64,000 nt of DNA from Symbiodinium natans (Eukaryota; Sar; Dinophyceae; Suessiales; Symbiodiniaceae): the NCBI GenBank assembly GCA_905221605.1, contig CAJNDS010002225.1, positions 262,001-326,000 of the forward strand. The letters run 5' to 3'. Both the position numbers and the translations under genes were made by a program. Positions 46,385 to 57,760 of this stretch are shown here, piece after piece (positions within the stretch are counted from its first letter, which is position 1; every line of letters begins with the position of its first letter). The notes below the pieces were generated by a model, which was not told where the DNA came from, made no database searches, and saw only the letters and a program-made list of their open reading frames with translations.

Positions 46385-46550
46385 CACTGGTTACACAGAC
46401 GAATTGCAGTTGTCATGCAGGCTGAAGCCCCTCTTGAAACGAATGTGGCCGCATTGGCACAGGAAGTTGGAATTCAGAATCAAATGGAGCGAAACCTCGT
46501 GTCATATCTTATCATCAAGCGGCGTTTGGGTTTGGTTTGCTCCGCCCCGC
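46385..46550 (+). CDS. Coding-like plus segment, unrecognised
   Basis: The frame reads VVMQAEAPLETNVAALAQEV, then GIQNQMERNLVSYLIIKRRL, and could stop at a GT donor near 46540. It is one of the few plus-strand stretches that looks truly coding. The minus strand over the same bases offers no better reading. The start ATG at 46415 would make it an N-terminal exon. Confidence 0.3.
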
Positions 46551-47050
46551 GCTCGATGCTTTTTACTGTTTTCCCGCTCGAGATAAGACAAAAATGTCCA
46601 TGACCTCAGGGATGTCCATGATATCATCCAGCAGCGATCGGCAGCAGTAGCAGTAGCAGCACCACAGCGATGGTTTTACACCCACCTTCCAGGGTGTCGA
46701 GCATGATACTTTGCATGAGAACAGGAGCTCCTTCTGCAGATTGTGGCTGGCTCAATACAGGTGAGGGCATGTTCAGACATGGCAGAAAGCAATCTAGCTG
46801 CGGATCCCTATTGCGAGTACGCAGCCTGTCTCGAGAGAAAGTTTGGAAAAACCTGTGAACATAGGTGGTAGCCAAGGCACATTTGGTTGCACTGAAGCAC
46901 TGGGTTGGCAAACGGCATTTTCACCATTATACTGCATATGGCAAGCATTGCAAGCCTTCCTTATGTACCGTTAAGTTCCAGGAGCACTGCGCAGCACAGA
47001 GGCAATTGCATGCGTTTGCTAGGCGGAATCGAGCTTACAAGGATGTTTAC

Positions 47051-47760
47051 TTACAAGACCGTTTCAGCTTGATCCCACTTCTCCATGTACTCGCCATACA
47101 GATTTTCACTCTTACAGCCTCCATGAGCTGCTCCACACCTCGTTCACTTTGTGCCAGAACTTTCTTCTCTATTCGCTGAACTTCGTCGATGTTGAAACTG
47201 ATATGTTTGCGTGAATCCACTTGTCTTCGCTTAGTTCTGCTCTGAAGTTTAAGAACTCGCTTTTGGCATCGACTTCCTGCCTCCATGTGCTTCCAAAGAA
47301 TTCCCGTGCTGCTGTCAATGCCATCTGCCATCTTGCAGCCGTCAGGTAAATGCAAAGGTCCCGACCCGCTTGCCAGAAAGTACATCGTAGTCCGTCTCAT
47401 CGAACATACCATAGGAAATTGGACCCTAGCAAGGCCATCGAAGTATGGAACGTGGAAAATTGTGCAAACCTGGGGCTGCAGCTCCAAATACGTCTTCACC
47501 CTTGTAGTCCTGGCACTCAAATTGCAGTTCTCAGGCCTATGCGACATCATGTGCCGGACTGTGCCAGCAAGGTCCCATGCAGAAATCCCACCTCCCGCCG
47601 CATCGCCAGTCTCGTCTCAATCCCTAAACCCACTTCTGACTATTCTATTCATAATATCTCATTTAAGTTCGATTGCAATGAGGCAACCGACCAATGTGTC
47701 CCCAGATATATCTTGTATGTCCAAGAAGTCCAAACTCGGCGGGAGATTCGAACAGACTAG
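47051..47760 (-). CDS. Unrecognised protein, several exons
   Basis: Coding segments in order: about 47659-47760 (LDFLDIQDISGDTLVGCLIA); about 47350-47440, from an AG|G acceptor (GPISYGMFDETDYDVLSGKR, then VGTFAFT); and about 47120-47275, where two frames look coding in turn (VDAKSEFLNFRAEL and NIDEVQRIEKKVLAQSERGV). The end, 47051-47113, reads SENLYGEYMEKWDQAETVL and stops at TAA. Phases across the third part do not close with introns of usual size, so either an indel is present or a very short intron is used. The unspliced 167-codon ORF over 47047-47550 mixes exon and intron frames. No family is recognised. Confidence 0.45.
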
Positions 47761-48389
47761 ACGCTGCCTCCACGCGTGAAATGCAACCCTTGGGACCCTT
47801 GATGAAGTCTCGAAATGATTTCGTGTGCGTCGTGTCGCGTGCTGTGCACTATATGGACCTTGCATGTTGTGCTGTGATGTGCTGTGTTCACGAGTTGACC
47901 CTCCAGCTTGCTAAGCTACTGGGCCAGCTTTTGAGGGTCGGCCCTGTGTGCTGAATATTCTTCCCCGTCCTCCAGCCTCACTCACACCCACCGACAGACA
48001 TGCACAGCATGTTCCTTCAGATCTGTTGGACTGTATCTCCAGCTTGGTGCGTGTTAGTCTGCACTTGCCACCTCAGATCTGCCTCCAGCGCTTGCAGGTT
48101 TCTGTACGCAGGCAGTGCAATACTGCAACCCAGCGACAACGACAGCAACATGCACTAACCTGAGGATTCATGCGATCTCTACAGAAAGGAAGTCCACTGG
48201 AAGTCCAGTGGAAGTCCAAACACCAGTGCATGTGCTTTCATGGAGCGAGCCACGAGCCCTCCCAGAACAGAAGAGGATCCCCCAAGAATCGCAGCTGAAA
48301 TGCAGTGTTACTGCTACATCCTGTTTTGAACTGTCAAGTGACTGGCGCCTCTCTCCGCGGGTTCGTAAGGTTGCCGGGGTACATCACTA

Positions 48390-48700
48390 AGCTGCAGACC
48401 TGCAAGGCAGCTGCAAGGACTCCGAAAGGCCTGAAAATTGACGGAAAGGAGCTGCGTCCCCCGCCGGGCCCCTGTGACGCATGCCCTTCGTCCACCCTTA
48501 CTCCAAACTCAGGCTCTTCTGAGAAGCGGGCTGTTGCTTCGGACTCCTGCAAACCATTGTCGCAGTGCCATGTCTCAGTCTCCAGATGTTGTTTTTTACC
48601 ATGTACAAAAGTTGTGTCGCCTCCACATCTCGCCTGAGAGAAAGCTTGTAAACCTGATCGTCTCCATCGCTCATAACGGCGTACCTTGCAGATGCAATAT
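48390..48700 (-). CDS. Coding-like block, frame uncertain, unrecognised
   Basis: Frame A reads AVMSDGDDQVYKLSLRRDVE and ATQLLYMVKNNIWRLRHGTA. Frame B reads GDTTFVHGKKQHLETETWHC, then EATARFSEEPEFGVRVDEGH, RSSFPSIFRPFGVLAAALQ and a CAG|GT donor. The ATG at 48675 (MSDGDDQV) could be a start. Frame B is open for about 100 codons. The two cannot both be right without an intron of only a few bases. Confidence 0.38.
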
Positions 48701-48899
48701 GATGCAATATTGCAATATGCTGCGACTGAGTCTAACGAATTGAACCCACAGGGCTCACCTCAGCACATCCGTACTGAGTCTGAAGTGGGGGCGCAGTCCC
48801 CAATCATCACTCACCTGCACGCCGCCAGGCTACTAGTTCCCGTAGGCAAAGCAGCAGAATTTCCCTTTCGAAAGTTTCGGTTGCTGGTTTTGTGCTGAG

Positions 48900-50400
48900 T
48901 GTCTGCCGAATGTCCGTTGGACTTTGACAGGGTTCTTTGCGGGGGACACAACATGTCTCCGGGACTGTGTCCAACACAGCAACAACCAGTTAACGTGGAA
49001 AAGCCTGGCCACCGGGCTGCACTTGCAGTTCGAACGTGATATGTCGTGATGTCGCAGTCAGCTTGGCAACATACAGTACTTGTTTGTATGCGAGTAAACA
49101 GATCTTACCCGTTGTGGCCTTGCTCGTGCTTTCCCAAACATGGCAATCCTGCAGTGAAGCGTCCTCCCCTAAAGGTGTGTCCTCCATCGCCTTGGTTTGT
49201 ACGCCTGCTTACGTGTGGCCTTTGTCATAACCTTCCCAAAACCTCCCCCTATCCAACTTCTACTTTCCAGGGCTCTGGCTACTTGTTCTTCGGGTGCTCT
49301 GTTTTCTTTTTGGCAGTTTCGTTCTTGGTATGTATTTGTTTCCTTCTTTGTTGCTTCGTCTCCATCGCCCGTGATCACTTCCCCTTTTTCTTTGCACCTC
49401 TTCACACGCTACAGAACGCGTGCAGCATGCCTTCCTGCAAGAAATACACTAATGGACTCAAGCATCTTCGGGAAAGTAGATGACCAATAGTTGCTCTGCA
49501 ATACACTGTCCCAGTTCCTTGCCGTGTCGCGCAGCCGTTGTTTCTAATGCAACCAGCATTTGGCCTCCAACTTGGCAGCCATAGGGTTTGAGAAGCAGCG
49601 AAAGGCATGAAAAGAGCTCGTTGGATCGTTGTTTGGGCCTTGTTGAACACGCGAAGAAAGAAAAGGGTTTGAGATGGTTTCTTTTTTACCCAATGAACGA
49701 AGGTCTTTGAGCGATTTTGAGCTGCCCAAGGCCTCATCTTCAAAATCGCCAGTTCCAGCAGACCAAGATGTGGACTCCTACCCCGTAACCCTTCCCCGCA
49801 CCCATTTGTCTCCCCCCCCAGAGATCGCTTGGAGGAGCTGCAAACCGATGCTGTGGAGGTTCCGGCCTCGCTCTCCGCAAAGCCTCAAACATTTTGGAGG
49901 CCCATTGAGGTTTTTGGGGATTTGGTTTGGACCTGCTTTGAAGTGGAATTTCCAAGGCCTTGGGCGCCGCGCAAGCGTTTACAAAAACTAATCTTTAATT
50001 GTTATTTTCTCGGTTATCGGTGAGTTAACTCCTTTTCGCTCTCTGTTTGAACTACAACGAACTGCCGCTCTTCAGGCTGCCTCCTCGAAGTGCTTCAAAA
50101 GCTCGTCCCTGAGTGAAATTGCTTGGTCATGCTTGGTCGACATGAGGGGAACTTGCATCCATAATGTCCATAGTAAGCTGCACACCTGCTTGGCCAAGGA
50201 GACATCCCCTGGCTGCATGTGCTTTCACAACGCCAGACATGTTGTGCCCCTGGCGTGTGCCTTCGGGCACTCGCACTGGTCGGAGAAGTTCAAGTGATAC
50301 GTTCCAAGTTCAGTTTGAACCTGCTCAGATGATGTAGGGGCACTTCTTTAAAACTGGTACTAGTATATCTCCGACCAAAACTGTCGGATAGACAACATCC
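48900..50400. other. No gene supported
   Basis: Only scattered ORFs are present. A short segment at 49826-49858 is shared with 52330-52362 (listed separately). Confidence 0.3.
49826..49858. repeat. Shared 33-bp element, copy 1
   Basis: cgcttggaggagctgcaaac followed by cgatgctgtggagg. The same text occurs at 52330-52362 with one change. In both places it follows a run of C, and the downstream sequences differ. Confidence 0.85.
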
Positions 50401-50420
50401 AACATCACTGAAGGGCAACA

Positions 50421-50722
50421 TTGCGTTATGACTGGCACGTTGCGTCCTTTGAAAACTTGTTCGCGTGGTCAAGCCAGGATGTCCCTCCAATCCTGCGAGC
50501 GAAAGAGCCACTAAAGAGCTTGTGGGGCAATCTGCATGTAGAGCACCTGTTGTTGCGTTCAGAAAGCTGCAAGTGTCATACTGCCTCGCTTGCATGCAGT
50601 GGCTACTGGCTGAGACCCCGCCTGCTGTGGCGATCGAAGAGAATGAAGTTGGTATCCCTGTGCTCTGCAAAGGCAAGTGCCTGCACATAGCTATGCCCTT
50701 CCATGCGACAGCTGCTGAATAA
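50421..50722 (+). CDS. Plus-strand coding-like block with two frames, unrecognised
   Basis: Frame one (50421-50570) reads RYDWHVASFENLFAWSSQDV, then PPILRAKEPLKSLWGNLHVE. Frame two (50465-50722) ends MQWLLAETPPAVAIEENEVG, IPVLCKGKCLHIAMPF and a TAA. The minus strand is also open (50290-50688) but is Ser/Thr-rich. A frameshifted remnant of a mobile element is possible. Confidence 0.27.
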
Positions 50723-51240
50723 AATTACACACTGGAAGTTTTGGGTGAATTTTGTCAGGCCTGACGCAAGCCATTGTGGCCAGCTCCAATTATCCCATGA
50801 GGATGTTTGTACCTTGATAACTGCAGTAAGCTGAATCAGGGTTGTTTCGCAAGAAAATAACGAGGCTGTCTTAGGAACTGCCGGACATCGCCAATCGCTA
50901 GAGACCCCTTGCCTTCCAGGCTCACTTGGTTGAATGCTAGGGACTAGGAAATCTCCAATTTCACTCAAGATGCAGCGTGATGAAGCAGACATTTCGTTTT
51001 CTTTGGAAAGCTGCAGCATGCAGGGATGGATAGTGGCGGCTAGCGTCTGATGATTCCATCACGCTTCCTGAAAAACTTGCGAATTCACTGAACACAAAAA
51101 TGCAGGAAGTTAAGCAAGATGATGGCTGGTCCAGGTCTGTTGCCGATTTCATGCGACGCTCGACAAGTAAAAAGCAGAAGCAAAAAGCAGACAGCAAAAC
51201 GCGCTAAAACAGCAAGAAGATGCAAGAAGCTAACACATAA

Positions 51241-51480
51241 ATGTATATACATATATCTATCTCTCTCATTCAAGCGGAAAGGGATAATGACTTCTGCCGC
51301 TGGCTACTCTGCCAGGAAAGAGCCGGCGCTCTGCTGAGCATGGAACGTCTGCTTCTTCCGCGCAAAGCTCTCGACACCTGCCAGAGGACTGCTACAGAGA
51401 ACCCAAACTGCGAAGACTCCGAAGATCGCCAAGACTCTCCAAAAACCTCGCAACGAAGAGAGGTGAACCGCGTGGCCTTT
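51241..51480 (+). CDS. Open plus frame, unrecognised
   Basis: The frame reads FCRWLLCQERAGALLSMERL, then LLPRKALDTCQRTATENPNC and EDSEDRQDSPKTSQRREVNR. Composition is protein-like. The minus strand of the same bases reads as a hydrophobic stretch and is less convincing. The ORF continues to 51591 over the reverse-transcriptase fragment on the other strand. Confidence 0.27.
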
Positions 51481-51529
51481 GACAAGGATTCTGCTGCGCA
51501 CCTGGTCAGGCGGCTTCAATTTTCAATGT

Positions 51530-51690
51530 TCAATTGTCCCAAGATCATGGTGCCATCGCTTTGCTTTGGGGAGCCTCGTCCGTGTCTCTGAGGATCCTCA
51601 TGAAGGATCCGGCTTTAGCCATGATCTTGAGGTCATCCACATGGACACCAGTCCTCAGCGAAATTCAGCGAATCATGCACACGCTTCGAC
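51530..51690 (-). mobile_element. Fragment of a retrotransposon reverse transcriptase
   Basis: On the minus strand 51610-51648 reads GVHVDDLKIMAKA, which carries the xxDD core of retrotransposon reverse transcriptases; copia-type elements of Symbiodinium have HVDDLK at this site (recalled). The frame is broken within about 40 codons on the downstream side, and no other RT motif is evident. This is a small degenerate scrap, not an active element. Confidence 0.4.
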
Positions 51691-52329
51691 TCTTTGGACT
51701 CTTCGACACCTGGCCAAAGCTGCGTTGAGACAGCTTGGCAACTGTACCATGACATGATCTGAGCTCGATGGCTTTTGTGAGATCAGCTCCTTTACCACGA
51801 GGGTCTTGGCTGAGGGCCCAACAATGCAAAATCATGCAAGTCGGTCACCCCTGTACGAGTCGATGCTTACAAACAAGAGCCTTCATGACGGTGATTGATT
51901 AATTCAATGATTGGACTCGCTTGTCCGGCTTTGCTAGGGACTGCGGAACTGGCCTTTCCCAGCCAGGCAGTGTGAGACTTGAGTTGAACTCTTGCACAGA
52001 GGTTCGTCGACTGATTCCTGCGTCAAGCATTCCTCCACCTTGTTCTCAGAGACTGTCAAAAGGCGGACGCCACAGTACGTTTCTACACATTCATCCACGA
52101 ATGCTGGGGAGTTCGAGCTAGGTGATTTTGCAATTCTCGTGAAGGGTTCGGTGTTCTGCTACTACTAGCCCCCTTCAGCTGACGATGCCTTGAAATTCGC
52201 CTCGGCTTCCTGCCGAGAAGCGTCTGGAACAAGCAGACCCCGGATCGGGCCTCCTTCCCCCTAACCCAACCCTTCCCCCCACCAAAATTTTCTCCCCCCC
52301 CCCCCCCCCCGCCCTGTGGGACCCCCCCC

Positions 52330-52362
52330 AATCGCTTGGAGGAGCTGCAAACCGATGCCGTG
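52330..52362. repeat. Shared 33-bp element, copy 2
   Basis: Same text as 49826-49858 with c for t at one site. Preceded by a long C run (52290-52320 and ccccccccaat). Confidence 0.85.
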
Positions 52363-53199
52363 GAGGGTCCCGCCTGTCGGTGGCTCCTACAGGGGGAGTG
52401 CCTCCCCCCCCCCCCCCCCGCTTTGACCTCGCTGCCCTTCGTCCCCGTTTTTTGCGAAACCCTCTTTCCTCCTTTCCTGTCCTGGCCGGCCCGACTGCCG
52501 AGGCGGCGCGTGCAACCGTTTACAATTACATGTGCATCATTCTGCATCATCAAGTTACTCGAGTGCTGATGGTGACGGGGATCTCGATCTCCTCCAACAC
52601 TTGCTTACGATTTTCCAGAAATCATACAGGATGAGCCCTTGCCTCAGATGTGCCGAAGACTTGCGCCACACATGTTCGCACCTTGGCACACTGAGCAGAG
52701 ATTGTGGAGCTCTCGGAAAGGATACACTCGAATGGATGGGAGGCAAGCCGTGTGGCTGCGGATGCCGCCAACAGGCGCCTTGGACGACAAAAAATCATCC
52801 TTCCAGTGTGAGAGGAGCGGCGTGTTGAGGGAATAGGGAGTCACAGGAGCGAAGGACCAAAGCAAGACACTGTGAGGAGAGGAGTGCGAAAAGGTGAGCG
52901 TGCGACCGAGAAGAAGGAAGAACAAATTTGAAAGGACAGAAAGAGACTCGAACAACGAATGCACAAAGCAATGATAACAATCAGAAGATGGGAAATATTC
53001 GATTACACGGCATGTCACATAAGTTGGCAAATAAACATTGAACAAAACACATGGACAAACATACAAAGACAAACAGAAAACAAATCTGCACATCGACCAT
53101 CCCCACCCTACAGCTTGTAGCCGACGTGAGAAGCCATCCCGCCATGTTGGGAACAGGTAAATAAGGAGACTGCGCTCCAACTGGACACTGCAAGGATTC

Positions 53200-53760
53200 T
53201 CTGGGTTGGGCACCCAAGGATATTCGGCGAAATTCTTCGCGGGATTCTCTCGTGATAGGCACTCCATGGTTTATGGCTTATGGGCAGGACTCCCTGCAGG
53301 ATTTGTAGTTTGACACGTAGGGATACTGGGCGAGTTTCTCCACGGGATTGTTTGGGCGCGGACGTACACTTCAGGGATACTCGCCAGGATTCTTTCGGGA
53401 TTCTAGGAAGATGGCGCTCCGGGGATATTCGGTGAGACTGCGGTGGGCACTCCAAAGATGAATGTTGGCGGGACTTTCTGCAGGAAATTCTCGACTCCGA
53501 AGATACTGGAATTCCAAAGATACTGGGGCGGGACTCTGCGGGAATCTCTGCGGGCGGGCCCTAAGGATAGTCGGCAGGACTATCTGCGGGCGGGCACTGC
53601 ACGGGATCCTGGGCACGACACTTTGCTGGATTTTCTCGAGGTGGGCACTCGAGATCCAGAATACTCAGCAGGACTGACTCGTTGCGGGAATGGCGGGGCG
53701 GAACACTCTGCTGGATTCTCTGGTAAGCACACCAAAGATCCTCGGCGGGACTGGCAAACA
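53200..53760. repeat. Degenerate minisatellite, period roughly 50 bp, ten or so units
   Basis: Units share the order gg(g)cactccaaagat, a(t)actcggc(g)ggactctctgcgggattctc. Recognisable starts include 53209 (gcacccaagga), 53250, 53340, 53412, 53448, 53516, 53558, 53596, 53644 and 53726. Unit lengths vary from about 35 to 65 bp and mismatch is high. On the minus strand several units read RESRKNPGEYP-like or EFPAESPANI-like peptides, but no continuous gene results. Confidence 0.75.
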
Positions 53761-54828
53761 GAAGTGGCAGCCGAAGGATCCGAAACACGGATCCAAATAT
53801 TCGTTGGCACTAGTTCTGCAAGATGGCAGGGGCAGGACGTCACACCAGTAAACAAATCCGATCCAGTTTTCGTCATTCAAACACATCCGGCTCCAGTCGA
53901 ACCCAGCACGTCCTGCCGGCGCACGTTTGATCTTGTTTCGCCAAATGGCAGCCCACGGCCTCCAGCAAATGAGCGGGCCACCGCATTCAGATCTCAACCC
54001 ACAGCAGATAGGCGCATGCGGCACCCCGTAAACCCGATGAAATGATGAAACAGGTAGAAAGGCACTTTGCGGGGTTCCACGGCAACCTTTTGGCAGTCTG
54101 GAAGCAAAGTTGACCGTCCAGTGCACTTGCACACCATGAGGAGCATTGCACCGTGAGTAAAGCAGAGCAAACACCAATAAGGGGACAGCCATACACTGAT
54201 TGCAGCCAGTAGTCCACTCGGCTATTGGGCACAAGGTTCGAGTCGTCGTGCATGTCGTGCTTTTGCAGCAGGAGAGGGAGGGAGAGAGAGACAGCCAGAC
54301 ACAACCAGAGAAAGAGACTGACAGACACGAAAGGGGACATGGAAAGAGACGAGGGAGACAAGAGAGGGTCAACAAGAACCCTTGGGCAGGCAGATTCTCG
54401 AAGTGCACTTGGCAGCGGGTTTGCAGCTTGCAACATCTGGCAACATCTGTTGCAACCCCCCACATGTCATCACATGTCAATGCCCAAGGATGCCACCATG
54501 GGGCGACGTCAGCACCGTGTAGTACTGTACAGATCTGTACAGATCTGTGCAGCTTGAAACGGCTTGATCTAGTGGACGTAAAAGCTATGGCAGCTACGGG
54601 TTTCTTCTTTCTACATCCGCTCTACAATGAAGATGTTCTCCCTAATAACACAAGCCAGCACTCTCAAACTCGCAAGAGCCCTGCCGGCCCAAATTCATAT
54701 AGGCTCATCTGCACGATAGCGGATAGCGGCAGCACTGGACAAGCAGTCAAAGCAACGCCGTACTGTTTTATTTGTTTTCAACGCGCCGACTGCCTCCGTC
54801 TGCAGTGTCAAAGCCAAGTGCTACTCAG

Positions 54829-55605
54829 CGTAGAAGTCCAGGATTCTGGTATCCCTGCAGGAGTCGATACAGTTGTTCAAGACTTCACGGCTCCGACCTT
54901 ACGCAGTGACATGTAGTGTACTCACAGCACAGCTTTGTCGATGGGTGCCGACCACATCGTGAATGGCAAGCCCAAAGGCTCCCTGCAGGTCCGCTGCCTG
55001 CTGGCAACAGTCATGTTCCACAAAGGTAGCAAAAGACTGCAGCATGCCGTAGAGGCTTGCAGTTGAAGCCGCTGGAAGGCGGCGCCTACTTGGTTGACCT
55101 TCAACTACTGCCCGCTAGCATCACAGTTGCGCGGATCCTTTGCGGGCCTGAGGGTGTTGGGTTGGACATGACTGATTGAAGCAGGCAAGAACATATTGTT
55201 AGCTCCAAGCCCCATAGCTACAACGCCTCTATCCCGAAACTGATTTAGGGCTTCTGAAAGCTGGATCCAGGAGCTATAGAGGCTGTATGCCAATATACAA
55301 TATACCAGATTATTGCTGTTGGTATGCCTCCGGCGACGTTAGGCTCTTCTTGCGCGCAATGCTGGTAAAGATTGAAAACACCTTGCGGGCCTGTAGGCCT
55401 TTCTACTGCGCAGCTTGCAGCGTCGCATCGCTGTTCAGGCATCCACTGTCACAACACAACGGTATGGTGGTGGGGCATGTGGCAGTGTATTGCCGAGCGC
55501 TTCAATTCCAGCCTTCACCATGGGTTTGGGCTCGAGGCTGTCCATGCTTGAAGCAAAGCGGAACACTGCATTCTGTGACTTGTCCGCTACCTTGCTGCGA
55601 ATACA
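54829..55605 (-). CDS. Unrecognised protein, last four or so exons
   Basis: Coding segments: about 55435-55590, from an AG|G acceptor (VADKSQNAVFRFASSMDSLE, KPMVKAGIEALGNTLP); about 55195-55320 (NLVYCILAYSLYSSWIQLSE, ALNQFRDRGVVAMGLGANNM); about 54940-55080 (TASLYGMLQSFATFVEHDCC, QQAADLQGAFGLAIHDVV), followed by a GCT|gtgagtac donor; and a short last exon near 54829-54910 (either REVLNNCIDSCRDTRILDFY or GYQNPGLLR before a stop). The middle looks like armadillo/HEAT-type helices. The NLVYCIL text briefly recalls HID1/dymeclin proteins, but what follows does not match, so no family is claimed. Confidence 0.5.
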
Positions 55606-55659
55606 CAGGCGCAGACACGCATGAACTTTCATGCTGAAGCGCATTTGCACATGTCTAGG

Positions 55660-57020
55660 TGCCAGGCATAAACAGTGCCCGCACCATCAAAGACGCACCC
55701 GCGTGGCGCCTGCTACGTTTCGGAATGATCTGGACTACCATGGACTACGGCTTGCATGCCCGTGCAAGGCCGCGTAATCTCGCGTATGTCCGTGCGCGAG
55801 CTGATCAAAGGCCTGCAGGCTCGAAGAGATGGTGCGTACAACATGGCGCGATGTGGACGCCCGGTTGATGCCGTACCTTGCATGACAAGGTAAAGAGAGT
55901 CACAAGAGCATGACATGTGAAAAGAGACATGAAGCGTGAAGGTGCACACCATACTGTTATCAGTCTGAGAGCCGCTCAAGTACGTTGCTTCGTCCGTGTA
56001 GAAGATATTCCCTGCAAGCACCGCAAGGCACTTTTAGGGACTTCAAAACAGAACCATTCGTCTGTGTCAGGGGGCTTACTTAAAATGAGCCTGCAGGCGA
56101 GGCCCCAATCAGTGACATGAATTCACTCCAGTAACTGCTGTCCCAAGTACAGTGACAGCACCGAATAAGAGAATATGTGTCGAACAAAAACGAGAGAGCT
56201 GACACCCAAAGGAGCAAAAAAAAGGCGCTGTACCAAGATAAGAAATCCAGGGTACCCTGAGATTTGGGGCCGATTTCCTTGTTGTTGGGGTAGGAAACTA
56301 AGAAACTCAGGCGAGGTACCTGCAGCTTGGGCTTGAATCGTGGGATCTACGGCCGAAATCCAGGGTTCCTTCAACTTAGGGGTCTCAGCAGCACAACATT
56401 AAGACAACCAGGGTGGCCTCGGGCTGGGGCTGATTTCAGTTTGAGTCTTGTCACTCCTGTACCCTGAGCCCTCACCACCCGAGCCCTGAACCCTAGCAAG
56501 TTGAGAACTGGAGCTGGGAACGTAGGGTTGAGGGTTGAAGAAAAGGTTGAGAGGAGGTGTTGGGTTGACACACTATTCTCCATTGTGTAGCCCAAGTATG
56601 CCCAAGTTTGATCCAAGGTCTTCGTATGTCTTCTCGGGGTTTTGGGGGGCTTGGACAGTCTCGTGAGGCTGATCGTTTTTTTCAGCGTGCATGCTTCTCC
56701 TTGAAAGTCTAGACGGCACATGACGGCAGGTAGGCCACAATCCTTTTTAAAGTTCGCCAAAGGTACTGTATCAAGACAGCTGTCATCAGAACTACACGTC
56801 TTCGTGGACTTGTGCCGCAAGACTCAAGCAAGCAAGCTCAGGGAAAAACCTCGTTTGGGAAAAAAACCCTGAGCTCCACCGACCTGCAAACTATACAGAC
56901 CAGCGAGCCTGTGCGCACACCCCACTGCCAACAAGCGGAAAACCCAACACACCACACCACACCCAAGCCAAAACCAACAAGTTCGAGCCCAAACGAATGG
57001 CAAAACGGGAAGATCCAAAG
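55660..57020. other. No gene firmly supported
   Basis: A minus segment at about 55720-55815 reads FDQLAHGHTRDYAALHGHAS after an AG|G acceptor and might be an exon upstream of the 55 kb gene. The stretch 56200-56600 has GGGTT/CCCTGA words of the degenerate telomere-like type. Confidence 0.3.
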
Positions 57021-57026
57021 AGAGTG

Positions 57027-57235
57027 ACATGCCACCCCACATTGTTTGCGACATTGTCGCACGTTCCAAGTTGCAAAATTGAAACTTCTCCATGTGATTG
57101 GCACGTTCCAAGACACCATCGATAACCAAACCTCCCCGTACTATCTGCAACCTTGTCCCACGGCCCAAGACACGACAACAAAACTTCCCCATCGCCCGAA
57201 TTTGTGACGTATTCCTGCATAACCTCCCCCTCCCC
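57027..57235. repeat. Degenerate tandem repeat, period 47-52 bp, four units
   Basis: Units share gcgacattgt(c)gcacgttcc, aag, then aaa.ttgaaacttctccat. Starts are near 57045, 57095, 57142 and 57195. The words gtacgaaac and acatggtttgtccg recur further on (57500-57790), so the family may extend in more diverged form. Confidence 0.6.
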
Positions 57236-57760
57236 ACCCGAACCCTAAGCGCGACCCCGACTTTGAAACGCGCTTTGATTTGCGACATTTTACGATTCGT
57301 ACATCTTGAAAACGATCTTGCATCATCAGAACAGAACAGAACGTCCATGGGCGCGCTAGAAGGAAATCAGAATTGAGATGAATTGAGATGAATTGAGTGA
57401 AAATAAGCGCAGATGGAAGCTAGGCCTGAAGCCCGTTTCGGATCGGGCCGGTGCGGACAGAACGCGGGATGCCGCCATACCGAAACCGCCGAAACCCCGA
57501 AACCACTCACTTGGAGTACGAAACCAGTGCAAGTTGGTAGGGCGCGGAGGACGTCCGGCAGGTGGGGGCTCGAATTTTCAAAGACTTGGAATCACATGGT
57601 TTGTCCGTGTGGAATGTACGAAACTGTGCTCGCATGGTCTTGTCCACGCAGAGTCTTGTCCGCATGGAACATACACAAAAGCCTCGCAAATCACATGGGG
57701 TCTCCTGGTCATTGTCAGCGTTGACAACGATAAGGCAAGATCACTGGGTAGGCTTCGTCG

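Larger units (their letters stand above)
51760..54820. other. Repeat-rich stretch, no firm gene
   Basis: Holds C runs at 52290-52320 and 52406-52420, the second copy of the shared 33-bp element, and the degenerate minisatellite at 53200-53760. Long ORFs on both strands at 53443-54480 cross the minisatellite or AG-rich text (54268-54300). A plus frame at 54580-54916 reads FFFLHPLYNEDVLPNNTSQ and ATPYCFICFQRADCLRLQ, but it overlaps the end of the minus gene at 54829. Confidence 0.3.

Noticed and set aside
47735-47765. ttcgaatc T-loop-like word on minus
   Set aside because: No stem pairing and no D or anticodon arm.
53443-54480. Long ORFs on both strands over the minisatellite
   Set aside because: Periodicity of the repeat keeps frames open; no domain.
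54200-54916. 238-codon plus ORF
   Set aside because: The first half is AG-rich low complexity; the end overlaps the minus gene exon at 54829-54910. Its middle (54580-54820) stays an open question.
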